Below are positions 1-9,700 of a stretch of DNA of 64,000 bases, piece by piece (within the stretch, counting starts at the first letter, position 1; each line of letters starts with the position of its first letter). This stretch comes from Pleionea sediminis (GTDB lineage Bacteria > Pseudomonadota > Gammaproteobacteria > Enterobacterales > Kangiellaceae): NCBI RefSeq assembly GCF_007570825.1, contig NZ_SUNB01000001.1, positions 1 to 64,000 of the forward strand, read 5' to 3'. The notes below the pieces were generated by a model that was not told where the DNA came from, searched no databases, and saw only the letters and a list, made by a program, of their open reading frames with translations. Position numbers and translations under genes: made by a program.

Positions 1-711
1 GCCGTCTAAATCAGAGGTTTCATTGGGATCATTCGGGAAAGCGTCTTGATCATTGTCAACGCCATCACCGTCGCGATCAGGATCCGCATTATCACCAATG
101 CCATCACTATCAATATCGGACGATTCATTCGGATCATTCGGGAAAGCATCTTGATCGTTTGCAACACCGTCGCCATCGCGATCGGGATCGGAATTGTCAC
201 CAATACCATCGCCGTCTAAATCAGAGGTTTCATTGGGATCATTCGGGAAAGCGTCTTGATCATTATTAACACCATCACCATCGCGATCGGGATCGGCATT
301 ATCACCAATACCGTCACCGTCTATATCAGACCATTCATTCGGATTATTAGGAAAGGCATCTTGCTCATTATTAACACCGTCACCATCGCGATCGGGATCC
401 GAGTTATCACCAATACCATCGCCATCTAAATCGAATGCTTCAGTAGGATCATTAGGAAAAACATCGAGGTCGTTGTCAACACCATCACCATCGCGATCAG
501 GATCGGCATTATCACCGATACCATCACCATCAATGTCGGACCATTCGTTTGGATCATTAGGAAAAACATCGTTTGAATTATCAACACCATCACCATCGCG
601 ATCGGGATCGGAATTGTCACCAATGCCATCACCATCTAAATCGGACCATTCATTGGGGTCATTGGGAAAGGCGTCTTGATCATCAGGATAGCCATCACCA
701 TCACTATCGAC
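1..711 (-). repeat. 105-bp tandem repeat array encoding TSP3 units
   Basis: The coding sequence repeats with an exact 105-bp (35-codon) period. The landmark tcgcgatc (reverse complement of codons for D-R-D) starts at 71, 176, 281, 386, 491 and 596, with no deviation. Each unit carries a DxDGDGIGDN loop, the block DPDRDGDGV and an FPNDPNE linker. Units alternate between two versions (DLDG...DNS and DID(G/S)...DNA), so the higher-order period is 210 bp. About 6.7 units are visible, and the array continues past position 1. Confidence 0.95.
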
Positions 712-1959
712 ATTACCCAAAACAACCAGTATTCCACGGCTCTTACCTTCTCGACCTGCAACGTCAACGGCACGAACGGACATATGATTGTCGCCCGCTT
801 TTAATCCTTCTGTGATTTCACACGACATTCGATTGTCAGCAATTTGAGTACAAGGAACATTGTTATAGGCTTGACGATTAACCCAAAAATAAATGTTTTC
901 AATTGGCAGTGGATTATCATCGAAATATTCAAAGACAAAAATAACTCTTTCTTCATTAATGCCCTGACCAAACTGAGGAGAAATAACGTTAAATGCTGGT
1001 GCCACCAAGTCGATGTTGACTCGCTCTGAAAATCCTGTTTTGTTGTCAGCATTATCAACCGCTAAACCAAAGACCTCCTGGTTTTCACCTGCGGTATTAA
1101 TCGATACCGGTGGCTCACAAAATTTAACACCACTGATACTATCAGAACAACTGAATGTCGCGTCAACAGGTTCTAAATACCAACCGTTTGCGCTTCGTTG
1201 GCCTGTGATCGTCGCATCTATTTCAGGTCCCGTTTTATCGATGGAAACATCAAACTTTAATGTTCCTCTATTGCCTGCATTATCAAATGCTTCAACAAAA
1301 ACGGTTTGGTTAGCTCCCTCAAAAGATAATGTTTGTGATGATGGACACAGTTGAACTCCGCTGCCTTCATCTGTACATTCAAACGTTATTGATACATCAG
1401 AGTTAAACCAACCGTAAGTTCCTTGATTCGATTCTTCATTAATTAAAACTTCGTTGTCGTCGTAAACCAAACGAGCCAAAATATTTGGTGCTTCTAAATC
1501 CAGGACATAAGCATAAATCGCAATAGTGCCGCCTGGTTTTCCCGCCATTCGAACAACCAGCTCGTTTGATTCTTCAAAAGTTACTGGAATGGTTATGAGA
1601 TCTCGGTTCTTATTAATTTGACTGCCATCTTCAATTAACTCGCCATTAAGATAAACGGCCGCCGCGGTTGCGTGTGGCCCAATGTAATCACCTTCAGCAT
1701 TCCGACCATTAAATATTTTAACAACGCCCGCTCGACCTGCAGTGCTTTGAAAGTTGCGATTCTCTGAGATGGGCTTACCTCGTTGTCGCTCAAAAACCCA
1801 CGGGCCGTCGAGTAACATTTCTTTATTTGTAACGTTTTCTTCTGCAACCTCATTACTACAACCAGAAAGCGTTAATAAACCAATTAGTAACGCTACTCCA
1901 CAACGACCGAAGTTTGCAGTGCTGCACATTTTAAGAAATCGAAATAAAACCACACTCAT
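1..1959 (-). CDS. Lipoprotein with Ig-like domains and TSP3 calcium-binding repeats (C-terminal end outside window)
   Basis: The frame is open from ATG at 1959 to the window edge, giving 653 visible codons; the C terminus lies to the left. Residues 1-34 form a lipoprotein signal with lipobox L-S-G-C (Cys34) and Ser at +2, predicting outer-membrane sorting by the Lol rule. Residues about 60-180 hold an all-beta segment with an NG...LNG...N-x-L-x-V pattern seen in many bacterial surface proteins; I cannot name it. Two Ig-like repeats follow, each with a Cys pair around a D-x-x-SGV core (about residues 194-205 and 270-281), then a third Ig-like unit to about 410. From residue 417 onward there are TSP3 repeats of the D-x-DGDG-x-GDN type that should bind calcium. 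A weak AAGG lies close to the start; an internal ATG at codon 11 is possible. It is the last visible gene of the operon, 33 bp after the second SurA-like gene. No enzymatic domain is visible. Confidence 0.85.
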   Translation of the reverse strand, partial: MSVVLFRFLKMCSTANFGRCGVALLIGLLTLSGCSNEVAEENVTNKEMLLDGPWVFERQRGKPISENRNFQSTAGRAGVVKIFNGRNAEGDYIGPHATAAAVYLNGELIEDGSQINKNRDLITIPVTFEESNELVVRMAGKPGGTIAIYAYVLDLEAPNILARLVYDDNEVLINEESNQGTYGWFNSDVSITFECTDEGSGVQLCPSSQTLSFEGANQTVFVEAFDNAGNRGTLKFDVSIDKTGPEIDATITGQRSANGWYLEPVDATFSCSDSISGVKFCEPPVSINTAGENQEVFGLAVDNADNKTGFSERVNIDLVAPAFNVISPQFGQGINEERVIFVFEYFDDNPLPIENIYFWVNRQAYNNVPCTQIADNRMSCEITEGLKAGDNHMSVRAVDVAGREGKSRGILVVLGNVDSDGDGYPDDQDAFPNDPNEWSDLDGDGIGDNSDPDRDGDGVDNSNDVFPNDPNEWSDIDGDGIGDNADPDRDGDGVDNDLDVFPNDPTEAFDLDGDGIGDNSDPDRDGDGVNNEQDAFPNNPNEWSDIDGDGIGDNADPDRDGDGVNNDQDAFPNDPNETSDLDGDGIGDNSDPDRDGDGVANDQDAFPNDPNESSDIDSDGIGDNADPDRDGDGVDNDQDAFPNDPNETSDLDG

Positions 1960-1992
1960 AACCTTAAATACGTTTTACATTCCATTATTTTT

Positions 1993-2862
1993 TTAATTAT
2001 CAACATCATTGTGATAAACAACTTTCGCTTCAGCGAGAATTTCCTTGGAAGCTTTTTTAACCGCTTTACGCAGCTGTATTGGCGCCAATGACTTACGAAT
2101 ATCATTTCTTACTTCGGCAAGCGGTTTCGGACTAACCTTCTGCTCTTTAACCACTCGAAGAATCATTGGGATACCATCAACAAAGTGAACTGACGATGCT
2201 TCTTGCAATGGCAAACCTTGTATTATCGAATCAACTTTCGAATTCAAAACACCTTGTGTCACAGCACCCTTAGCATAACTCACACCAAACCCTTGCTGCT
2301 TTAACTGCTGCACCTTATCTTGCCACTGCGGCTCTTTGGCGATGTCACTTAATGAACTCATAATTTTCTTGCGAGCTTCACCAGAAACTTTGCTGTTCGC
2401 TTTAACCACTTCGTAACTACGAACTGTTTTCCCACCAAATTTATCGGGATTATTTTCGTAATACTCTTTAACCATTTCTTCGGTAACGGGTATTGGCGTT
2501 AAATTGTTTTTCAGATACAACTTCGCTAATAGCTCTTCACGATAGGCTTTTACTTGGCTATCAATGGAAGCGACTTCTTCTTCTGTCATTAAACTTAACT
2601 GTTTGTCTGCCATTGCTCTGCTTAACACCAGACTTTCCAAAACTTTTTGGCGACCCGACTCATCGAGTTGAAATGCCGCAAGCTCACCGACAGTTCGCTC
2701 AATAGCACTTTCTAAATCTTCAGAAGAAATCACGTCGCCGTTCACTTTGACAAGCCAGTCTTGATTCGTTGAACTAGAGTCTTCAGTTTTATTCGAAGTG
2801 TCAGAACATGCTACAAATAAACTGACTAAAAACACTAACGAAGTCTTTGCGAATAATTTCAT
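1993..2862 (-). CDS. SurA/PpiC-like periplasmic foldase lipoprotein with degenerate parvulin domain
   Basis: A 289-residue protein starting at ATG 2862, preceded by AAAGGG about 10 nt upstream; a TTG 27 bp further out has no ribosome site. The N terminus is a lipoprotein signal ending L-F-V-A-C (Cys19) with Ser at +2. Residues 36-56 (W-L-V-K-V-N-G-D-V-I-S...) match the SurA/PpiC N-terminal pattern, followed by a helical region and E-Y-Y-x-x-N-P-D-K-F before the expected parvulin domain. That domain is poorly conserved: the H-I-L-V strand is replaced by S-Y-E-V-V and no GG-x-(I/L)-GW block is seen. It is therefore more likely a chaperone than an active isomerase. It starts 7 bp after the related upstream gene, so the pair may have arisen by duplication. 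An EpsD-family exopolysaccharide-associated PPIase is the alternative; no exopolysaccharide genes are nearby. Confidence 0.8.
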   Translation of the reverse strand: MKLFAKTSLVFLVSLFVACSDTSNKTEDSSSTNQDWLVKVNGDVISSEDLESAIERTVGELAAFQLDESGRQKVLESLVLSRAMADKQLSLMTEEEVASIDSQVKAYREELLAKLYLKNNLTPIPVTEEMVKEYYENNPDKFGGKTVRSYEVVKANSKVSGEARKKIMSSLSDIAKEPQWQDKVQQLKQQGFGVSYAKGAVTQGVLNSKVDSIIQGLPLQEASSVHFVDGIPMILRVVKEQKVSPKPLAEVRNDIRKSLAPIQLRKAVKKASKEILAEAKVVYHNDVDN

Positions 2863-2869
2863 TTGCCAA

Positions 2870-3685
2870 TTACCCTTTCTTAATTTCAACGGTACTTAAC
2901 AGTCGCTCTAACTCTACTTTCTTCGCTTCTTTACGTAATTGATGGCGAATATCGCCTTTAACACGTTCCAAAGGTTGCTTAACAACCGAAGGTCCTTCTA
3001 TTAACTTAACAATATGAAAACCAAAGGAGCTTTGGAAGGGCTCTGAAACAGCTCCACTCTCCATTTCTTCGAAAACTTTTTTCGAAAACACTGGATCAAT
3101 GGCTCCTTGATTAATCCAACCAATAACACCACCTTTTTTGGAAGAGATAGTATCTTCAGAAAACTTTTCTGCGAGTTCATCAAATGACTTACCTGCATTC
3201 AGCTGACTGTAAACCTGGTGAATCTGCGTATACTTAGCTTGACGCTCTTCTTCTGACATTGAGCTGTTTGTGCGCACTAATATGTGAGCAACTTGAGCTT
3301 TTTTACTTTCATATTTATTACTATTTGAAGCGTAATAATTTCGAATGGCTTGTTCCGATATTTTTTCATCCAGATAAGAATCAAAATAGCGTGAAATGAT
3401 CATCTGCTTTTTAAATTCCTCAAGCTCTGCATTAATTTTCGCTTGATCCAACTGTTCCGTTTTTTGAATGGCTTGCGTTAACGCTTTACGTTCTAAATAA
3501 TCGTTCAAATAACTGTCGCGCAGTTTTTCATTGGACTTATCAATCCGTTTAAAATCCATGTAAGTTTCAAACTCGTTTTTCGATACCGACTCACTACCCA
3601 CTTTGGCTATCGATTCTTTATCGCTACAGGCGAATAATGTTGAAAGAACAGTGGTGACCACTAAAGCTTTTGTAAATACTTTCAT
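2870..3685 (-). CDS. Parvulin-type (PpiC/SurA-like) peptidyl-prolyl isomerase lipoprotein
   Basis: A 271-residue protein. I chose ATG 3685 over an upstream in-frame ATG at 3742 because the inner start has a GAGAG ribosome site and begins a clean lipoprotein signal (lipobox L-F-A-C, Cys20, Ser at +2), whereas the longer form would bury it. Residues 26-45 resemble the SurA/PpiC N-terminal segment, and residues about 55-125 are charged and helical. The parvulin domain carries A-H-I-L-V-R-T at 133-139, F-S-E-D...GG-V-I-G-W at 175-190 and F-G-F-H-I-V-K-L at 221-228, all canonical. It should act on proline-containing chains in the periplasm while attached to a membrane. It lies 59 bp after the stop of the giant exported protein on the same strand, which suggests that protein is its client. 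Confidence 0.88.
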   Translation of the reverse strand: MKVFTKALVVTTVLSTLFACSDKESIAKVGSESVSKNEFETYMDFKRIDKSNEKLRDSYLNDYLERKALTQAIQKTEQLDQAKINAELEEFKKQMIISRYFDSYLDEKISEQAIRNYYASNSNKYESKKAQVAHILVRTNSSMSEEERQAKYTQIHQVYSQLNAGKSFDELAEKFSEDTISSKKGGVIGWINQGAIDPVFSKKVFEEMESGAVSEPFQSSFGFHIVKLIEGPSVVKQPLERVKGDIRHQLRKEAKKVELERLLSTVEIKKG

Positions 3686-3744
3686 AGGACTCTCTCTTTC
3701 TTTTAATGCAGCTTTCACACTGCTATTTAAACGATTAATCATAA

Positions 3745-6700
3745 TTATCCGAAGACCATCAATCTTTTACGATTATAGCTGTTTAGTGTTGCCAGAATAT
3801 CTCGCTCAGGTTCATCATCAGGAACGGGTAATCCAGGCTGAGGAATATCAGGTTTAAGCAATTTGTCGGTGCGATATTTATTGAATTCAACAAACAAAGT
3901 ATTGGGAACGCCAGTTGTAATACCAGCCGCGATTACATTACTACTGTCGTCAATTACAGATGCATCTGGATTTAAGACCCGAACGAAGTCTTCTCCAAAG
4001 TCTACGTTTGCACCGTTGGTTATGGAAATAGCGTCAAAAATATGTAGACCTGAGTATTCCATTCCTTCAAAAGAACTCAAATCAGTATCTGATTGAACAA
4101 CAAGTTCGTAAGGAGTATTAGATACTATTGTAAAGTAGTCGGAATCCTCAACTCCGGGCACAAAAGAAATATTCAAGCCAGTGAGTTCATTAGACTCCCA
4201 AATGGCAATAGGCTGTGGCGTATCGCCCTTAATATTCATGACATAATTTCCATTACTACCTGAGTTCGAGCCAGAAACAGCTTCGGAAGAAGAAAAACTA
4301 TACTGACCAACGGCAAGAACATAATCTCCTGCGCTTAAGCTGCGAGTGATTTTTGAGAGTCTTCCGGCTCCTCCATCATCATCAGAAGCCACAAAGTCAT
4401 CCTGAGTTAATTGCCCATCGTCTCTAAATAAATGGATAACTGTATCAAAAGATCCGGAGGTAACTTCCATAATTAACTGCTGCTCAGTTGCCACATTGAA
4501 GTAATGGTACTGAACAGAATCTTCACCACTCGCTGCAATATTTCGAGACTCATTTATCTCAATAAACGAACCAAACTCTACGGACGATACTTGCCACAAG
4601 TTATTGCCGAGCGAAGTAACAGAAGTCGCTGTTCGGCTGCCTACTTTATTAAATTGAGTAAGGCCGTAAGTGTCTTGACCGCTAGAACGACTAACAAAAA
4701 GTTCGCCATGAACTTGGGATGGTTTGCGAACGAAGACTGTACCCGCTCCTGCTAAATCATCTGAAGTTGAAGCATACGGCGAATCAGCGGACATACTTCC
4801 AGTAAATGCGTAATTAGATTGAATTTCGACACTGACTCTACCACCCGCCGAAGGTTTATTATCGACTGCATCGATATCGTAACCAGCTCCATTAGCTTCA
4901 ATATTTCCAACACCACTGATTTGATTAACCGTAATATTAATACCACCACCAGCACCACCATACAGCGAACTAGACGTTGCTTCTGCACCATTAGACATAA
5001 TGGCACCATCGATAATCAATGAGTTTGCTGCTAATTGAATTAATCCACCACCCGCAGCGTCAAAGCCCGAACCTGCTGTATCAACATTAAAGTAAGTACC
5101 ATAAATACAGTCTAAATTATTCAACCTGGCAACAGAGTTCAGGCCACCATGGCACCCCCTTTGATCGATATTTTCGGGACCCGATGATAAATACCCTTTT
5201 CCACTTAAATCGATAAATGACGGTGAACTATCGATATAAACTTCGCCACTTACGTTTAAATTCAGAGGATAAATCACTTGGCCATCAGAAACTTTTGTCG
5301 TTAACGTTGAACCACCGGTAATCATTAAATCCCCGTTAACTTGAATCTGACCAGTTACTCCTGACTCAAAAACAGAGCCGGCTTCAATCGTCAAAGTTCC
5401 ATCTACGACTAAATCACCATCGGCAACCAAATTTAACTGAGTTGCATTTGAAATGGTAAAGTCACCTTGAATATAAGCGCCTCCTGCAGCGACCATAGAC
5501 TCTGAATTACCGCTATTAAAACTTAGCGCCGAGTAATATTTCGCGCCATTAACGGTTATACCGCTAAATTGACTTTGTATATATTCGATTAATGTTTGAG
5601 AGCTTGGCGACAAATTGATTCCCGTATTGTTTTCAATTTCTACTTCAGCCAAGTTATTCACTTCAACTCGATCTTCACCAAAATCGACATAAGCGCCTCC
5701 CAATATTTTCAGAGAATCCAAACGATGAACACCGATTAGTCTGGAACCATAAGAAGGTTGAGATTCTGACTCAACAGTAAATGAACATTCAGCATTATCT
5801 ATAATTCGATAAAGCGGAGAACTTGGCGTATCGGCATCAAGACTAACCATTGCTCCTGTAATGCTTGAACCGTGTCCATAATTTCTTCGCCATGGACAAC
5901 TTCCATCTATTCGAGATACATTCACTTGCCACTGGTTTTCAAGATATGAGCTCTGTACATCGAGTATCAAATGTTCGCCAACACTTCTTATGACTGTGGA
6001 TGGCTGATCAGAAATATGCCCAGCGTTATCTATTATCAAATCGCCTGCTGACTCTGATTCACGGGAAATAAAATAAGTTCCAGCGCCACCAACTTGGGCG
6101 CTATTTGCGACGTACTCACTAGCCGTGTTAACCGTTACATTCCAGAGTTGCGAGTCTTGTGCATCAACACTCACTCGTCCGCCACCTGCTACCTTGTTAT
6201 CTGATTGTGCAAGATTATAACCGGCACCTCGAACATTAATCGTTCCACTGCCCGAAATAACAGGAGCTACCACTCGGACTCCACCTCCCGAGCCACCGGG
6301 TTGATTACTATCATTCGATTCACCACCGTCGGCATTAATTTCACCACTTAAAATGAACTCATTGGCATTAATGCTAACGTAACCACCACCAAAATATTCG
6401 TTTCGACCAGATCCGCCAAACAATGCATTGGAGTAAATTCCATAGACACAATCGAAACCCGAAGCTCGACTGTCTCCCGTATTTCCTGCGTGACAAGAAA
6501 AAGCGTCAGTAACAACTGGCCGTTTATTTCCTTTATTAGTCAACGCAATCTGCGACGTTTCGTCAATTTCAATTGTTCCAAGCGCATTTAAACGGACCGG
6601 ATAATCTTTATAAATAGGATATTGATACTCGAGGCTAAAGTCTGATACTGGCTCGACTACAGTCAATCTACTTCCATTTAAAACTCGAATATCACCTTGT

Positions 6701-9700
6701 GTTGTGACATTGCCATTGACACCTAACACGAGTGTGGAGCCATTCGATACATTTACAGCACCATCGACATCCAGATCTCCGATGATTTCGGTTACGCCGT
6801 AATCTGATGCTCGTCCCTCCGAAATAATCGTGAGTTCTGCGCCATTGTTCACATCTATGGCTTCATCAACCGAAACTCTTCCTTCAAAAGCATTTAATGA
6901 AAGATTAGAGCCAGCCCCATTAGATGAAATAACTCCGCGAACATGAATATTACGAGCTTCAAAAATACGCGAGGATAAATCATTTACCGATTGAGCAGGT
7001 AAGTAAAGCGTATCATTTAACATGATTTGATCGTTTGAACGGAAGTAGCTGAGCAGTTCTACTGAACGCTCCGAAGCAATAATTCCGCTATTTTCATCGA
7101 TTACAGAATTTGCAAGATCATTCACGATGACAATATCTTCACCAAAATCAACATAAGCTCCACCAGTAATACGAATCGTCTCTAACTGATGAACACCAAT
7201 CAGTTTTTTACCTACCAAATTGAGGGTAGATAAATCATCGGTGGTTTTTATTACCATTCGAGTATTATCTAAGTTTCGATCGACAATATATAAAGGACCA
7301 TCTGGATCATCAGCATCTAACTTAACAGTCAACCCTTTAATACCTTTATTCCAACCCAAGCGACCTGTCGCCAATCCCCAGCCACCCCAGCCAGTTTTTG
7401 CATCGACCGTAATTGTCCACTCATCTGACACTTCATCATGTGAAACGGACTCAATGACAAGCTCGCCGATTTCTTTGACCCGAGTGAAACCTCGTCTATC
7501 AAGCCAACCATTATTGTCAATTACTAAATGACCTGGAACAGATTCAGAACTCGAGATATAAGCAGTTCCGGCACCAGCTACTTGCCGAACACCATCAACT
7601 GTTGGTGGCTCGTAAACACTGCCAGTTTCGAGGCTAATGTTTAACCCGGTTGTGTCAGGCGAGTAAATGCTGATTCGTCCTCCTCCCGCAATTTCTATAC
7701 TAGAGCCGTCTGGATTATCAACACCACCACCTCTCGCAAAGATACTGCCAGTACCAAAAATTCTGGAGGATGCTTCCAAATGGACGCCACCACCAGCACC
7801 ACCTAAACCATACGTTTGAGCAGAGGCACCATCAGCATCAATGATGCCTTGTAACTCAATTTCATTAGCCGAAAGCCAGAGATACCCACCACCGCCAGCA
7901 GAAAAGCTTTTTGCGCCTGGAAGCTCAGCTCGCAAATAATGGCCGTGTGATTCATACGTGCTTCGATAATTAAATCGTTCGCCACCGTGCCCACCATCAC
8001 CATAGTAAGAGAGCTCTTCATTCAGTCCTTTAAGATCAAATTTTGAAGTTGCATCAATCGTTACTTTTCCAGTAACTTCTATTCTTCCAGTAACTCTGTT
8101 AATCAAAGTGGTTCCTTGAGTTACTGTTAAGTCACCTTGAATCAGTAATGAATCTCCAATTAACTCATGCGTACCACCATCATTAAACGTTTGAGAACTC
8201 AAGTACCGAATACCATTCAAGATAATATTTTGCGAGTTTGAATTAATGTAATTGATCAAAGCTTCAGATGAAGTGGATAAAAATATACCAGCGTTCTCAA
8301 TTGTTGAGTTTGGTAAATCATTAACGATAACTCTGTCGGTACCAAAATCGACATAAGCGCCGCCGGTAATCGTTAATGTTTCAAAAGTATGCACCCCTAT
8401 CAGAGAATTACCAGCAACAGCACTTAAGTCATCAATCGTCTCAACAACTATTTGTTTCCCTGAATTGCTCGTTACTGTGTATAAGGGAGCAGTCTCATCA
8501 GCAGCATCGAGGCTCACGGTCATTCCGACGAGTGCATCTGTCTGCCAATTCGCATCTAGTGCACCAATTCGCCAAATGTTTCCGTTTAACTCATCTTGAT
8601 CTACTGAAGTAATAACGACTTCACCAACGCTTGTAACGTAAGTTGATGGGTAATCAGTAATTTGACCTTTATTATCCGCAACAAAATGTCCTGCTTGAGC
8701 GTTTATCGACTGATAATAAATGGTTCCAGCTCCCGAAGGCTTATTAGAGCCGGAAGAATACTCACTGGCTGTATCAATAGTATTCACATTGAATCCACTA
8801 AGATCATCGACGTGTAAACTGATACGTCCGCCACCCGCATTGTTATTGGAGCTGTAACTCGTATTTCCTCCGGCACCTCGAGCTAAGATACGCCCTGCTC
8901 CAGAAAGAACAGGGGATTCGAGATGAACGCCACCGCCAGCACCACCTGTACGAGTTGTACTATTAGAAGGATTACCATCAACATCAATGACACCATCGAA
9001 AACAATACTATTTGCTTTAAGAGACAAATATCCTCCGCCACGAATACTCGAGTACTGACCTCGTGAACCAAAAGTGGTTACTTTCTTGTAATCGCCATAA
9101 GCGCATGGAACACTCAAACTCACGGAATCTGGATAAATACCTCCATGACAGCTTCGATATAAACTATTGTTGTTGTGGTAACTGCTGACCTTACCTTTCA
9201 AATCAATTTTTGAGTCTGCATCAATCGTCACTTCACCATCAACATTCAACTCAAGCTTTTCATTACTGGTCGTCAAAGTACTGTTAACCAATAAGTCTAA
9301 ATCACCTTTAACTTGAACTGTGCCGCCAATATTGAGCGTCAGAGTCGATGAATCAATCACCTGAATATTACCGGCAACGACAATATCGTTTTCAATATTC
9401 AAAGTAACTGGCGTGGATTGCCCGACAAGAAGATCACCGACAACATAAAGTCCTATGTGGCTTTCAACCGTACTGGTTCCATTATCAAATTGAAGATAAG
9501 GCACGTAGCGCATACCATTAACAATAATTCCAGAGCCGATATTGTTAATGTAAGCCATTAACTCTTCTGAGCGTGGCGATAAATTAATTCCACTATCAGT
9601 CGTTAATTCAAACTCACTCAATTGATTAACAATTACGATGTCATCACCAAAATCAGCGTAAGCACCATTTCTTATTTTCAATCCATCAAAAATATGCACG

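Noticed and set aside
1-711. Regularly spaced repeats at the left edge that could suggest a CRISPR array
   Set aside because: The spacing is exactly 35 codons, the units are contiguous with no unique spacers, and they read through as TSP3 protein repeats in the lipoprotein frame.
473-815. Plus-strand frames of up to 80 codons rich in Ser/Pro or His
   Set aside because: These are shadows of the TSP3-encoding minus strand; their odd composition comes from the repeat codons read backwards.
3686-3742. Longer start for the first foldase gene at ATG 3742
   Set aside because: It would put 19 charged residues before the lipoprotein signal and has no ribosome site; ATG 3685 has GAGAG upstream.
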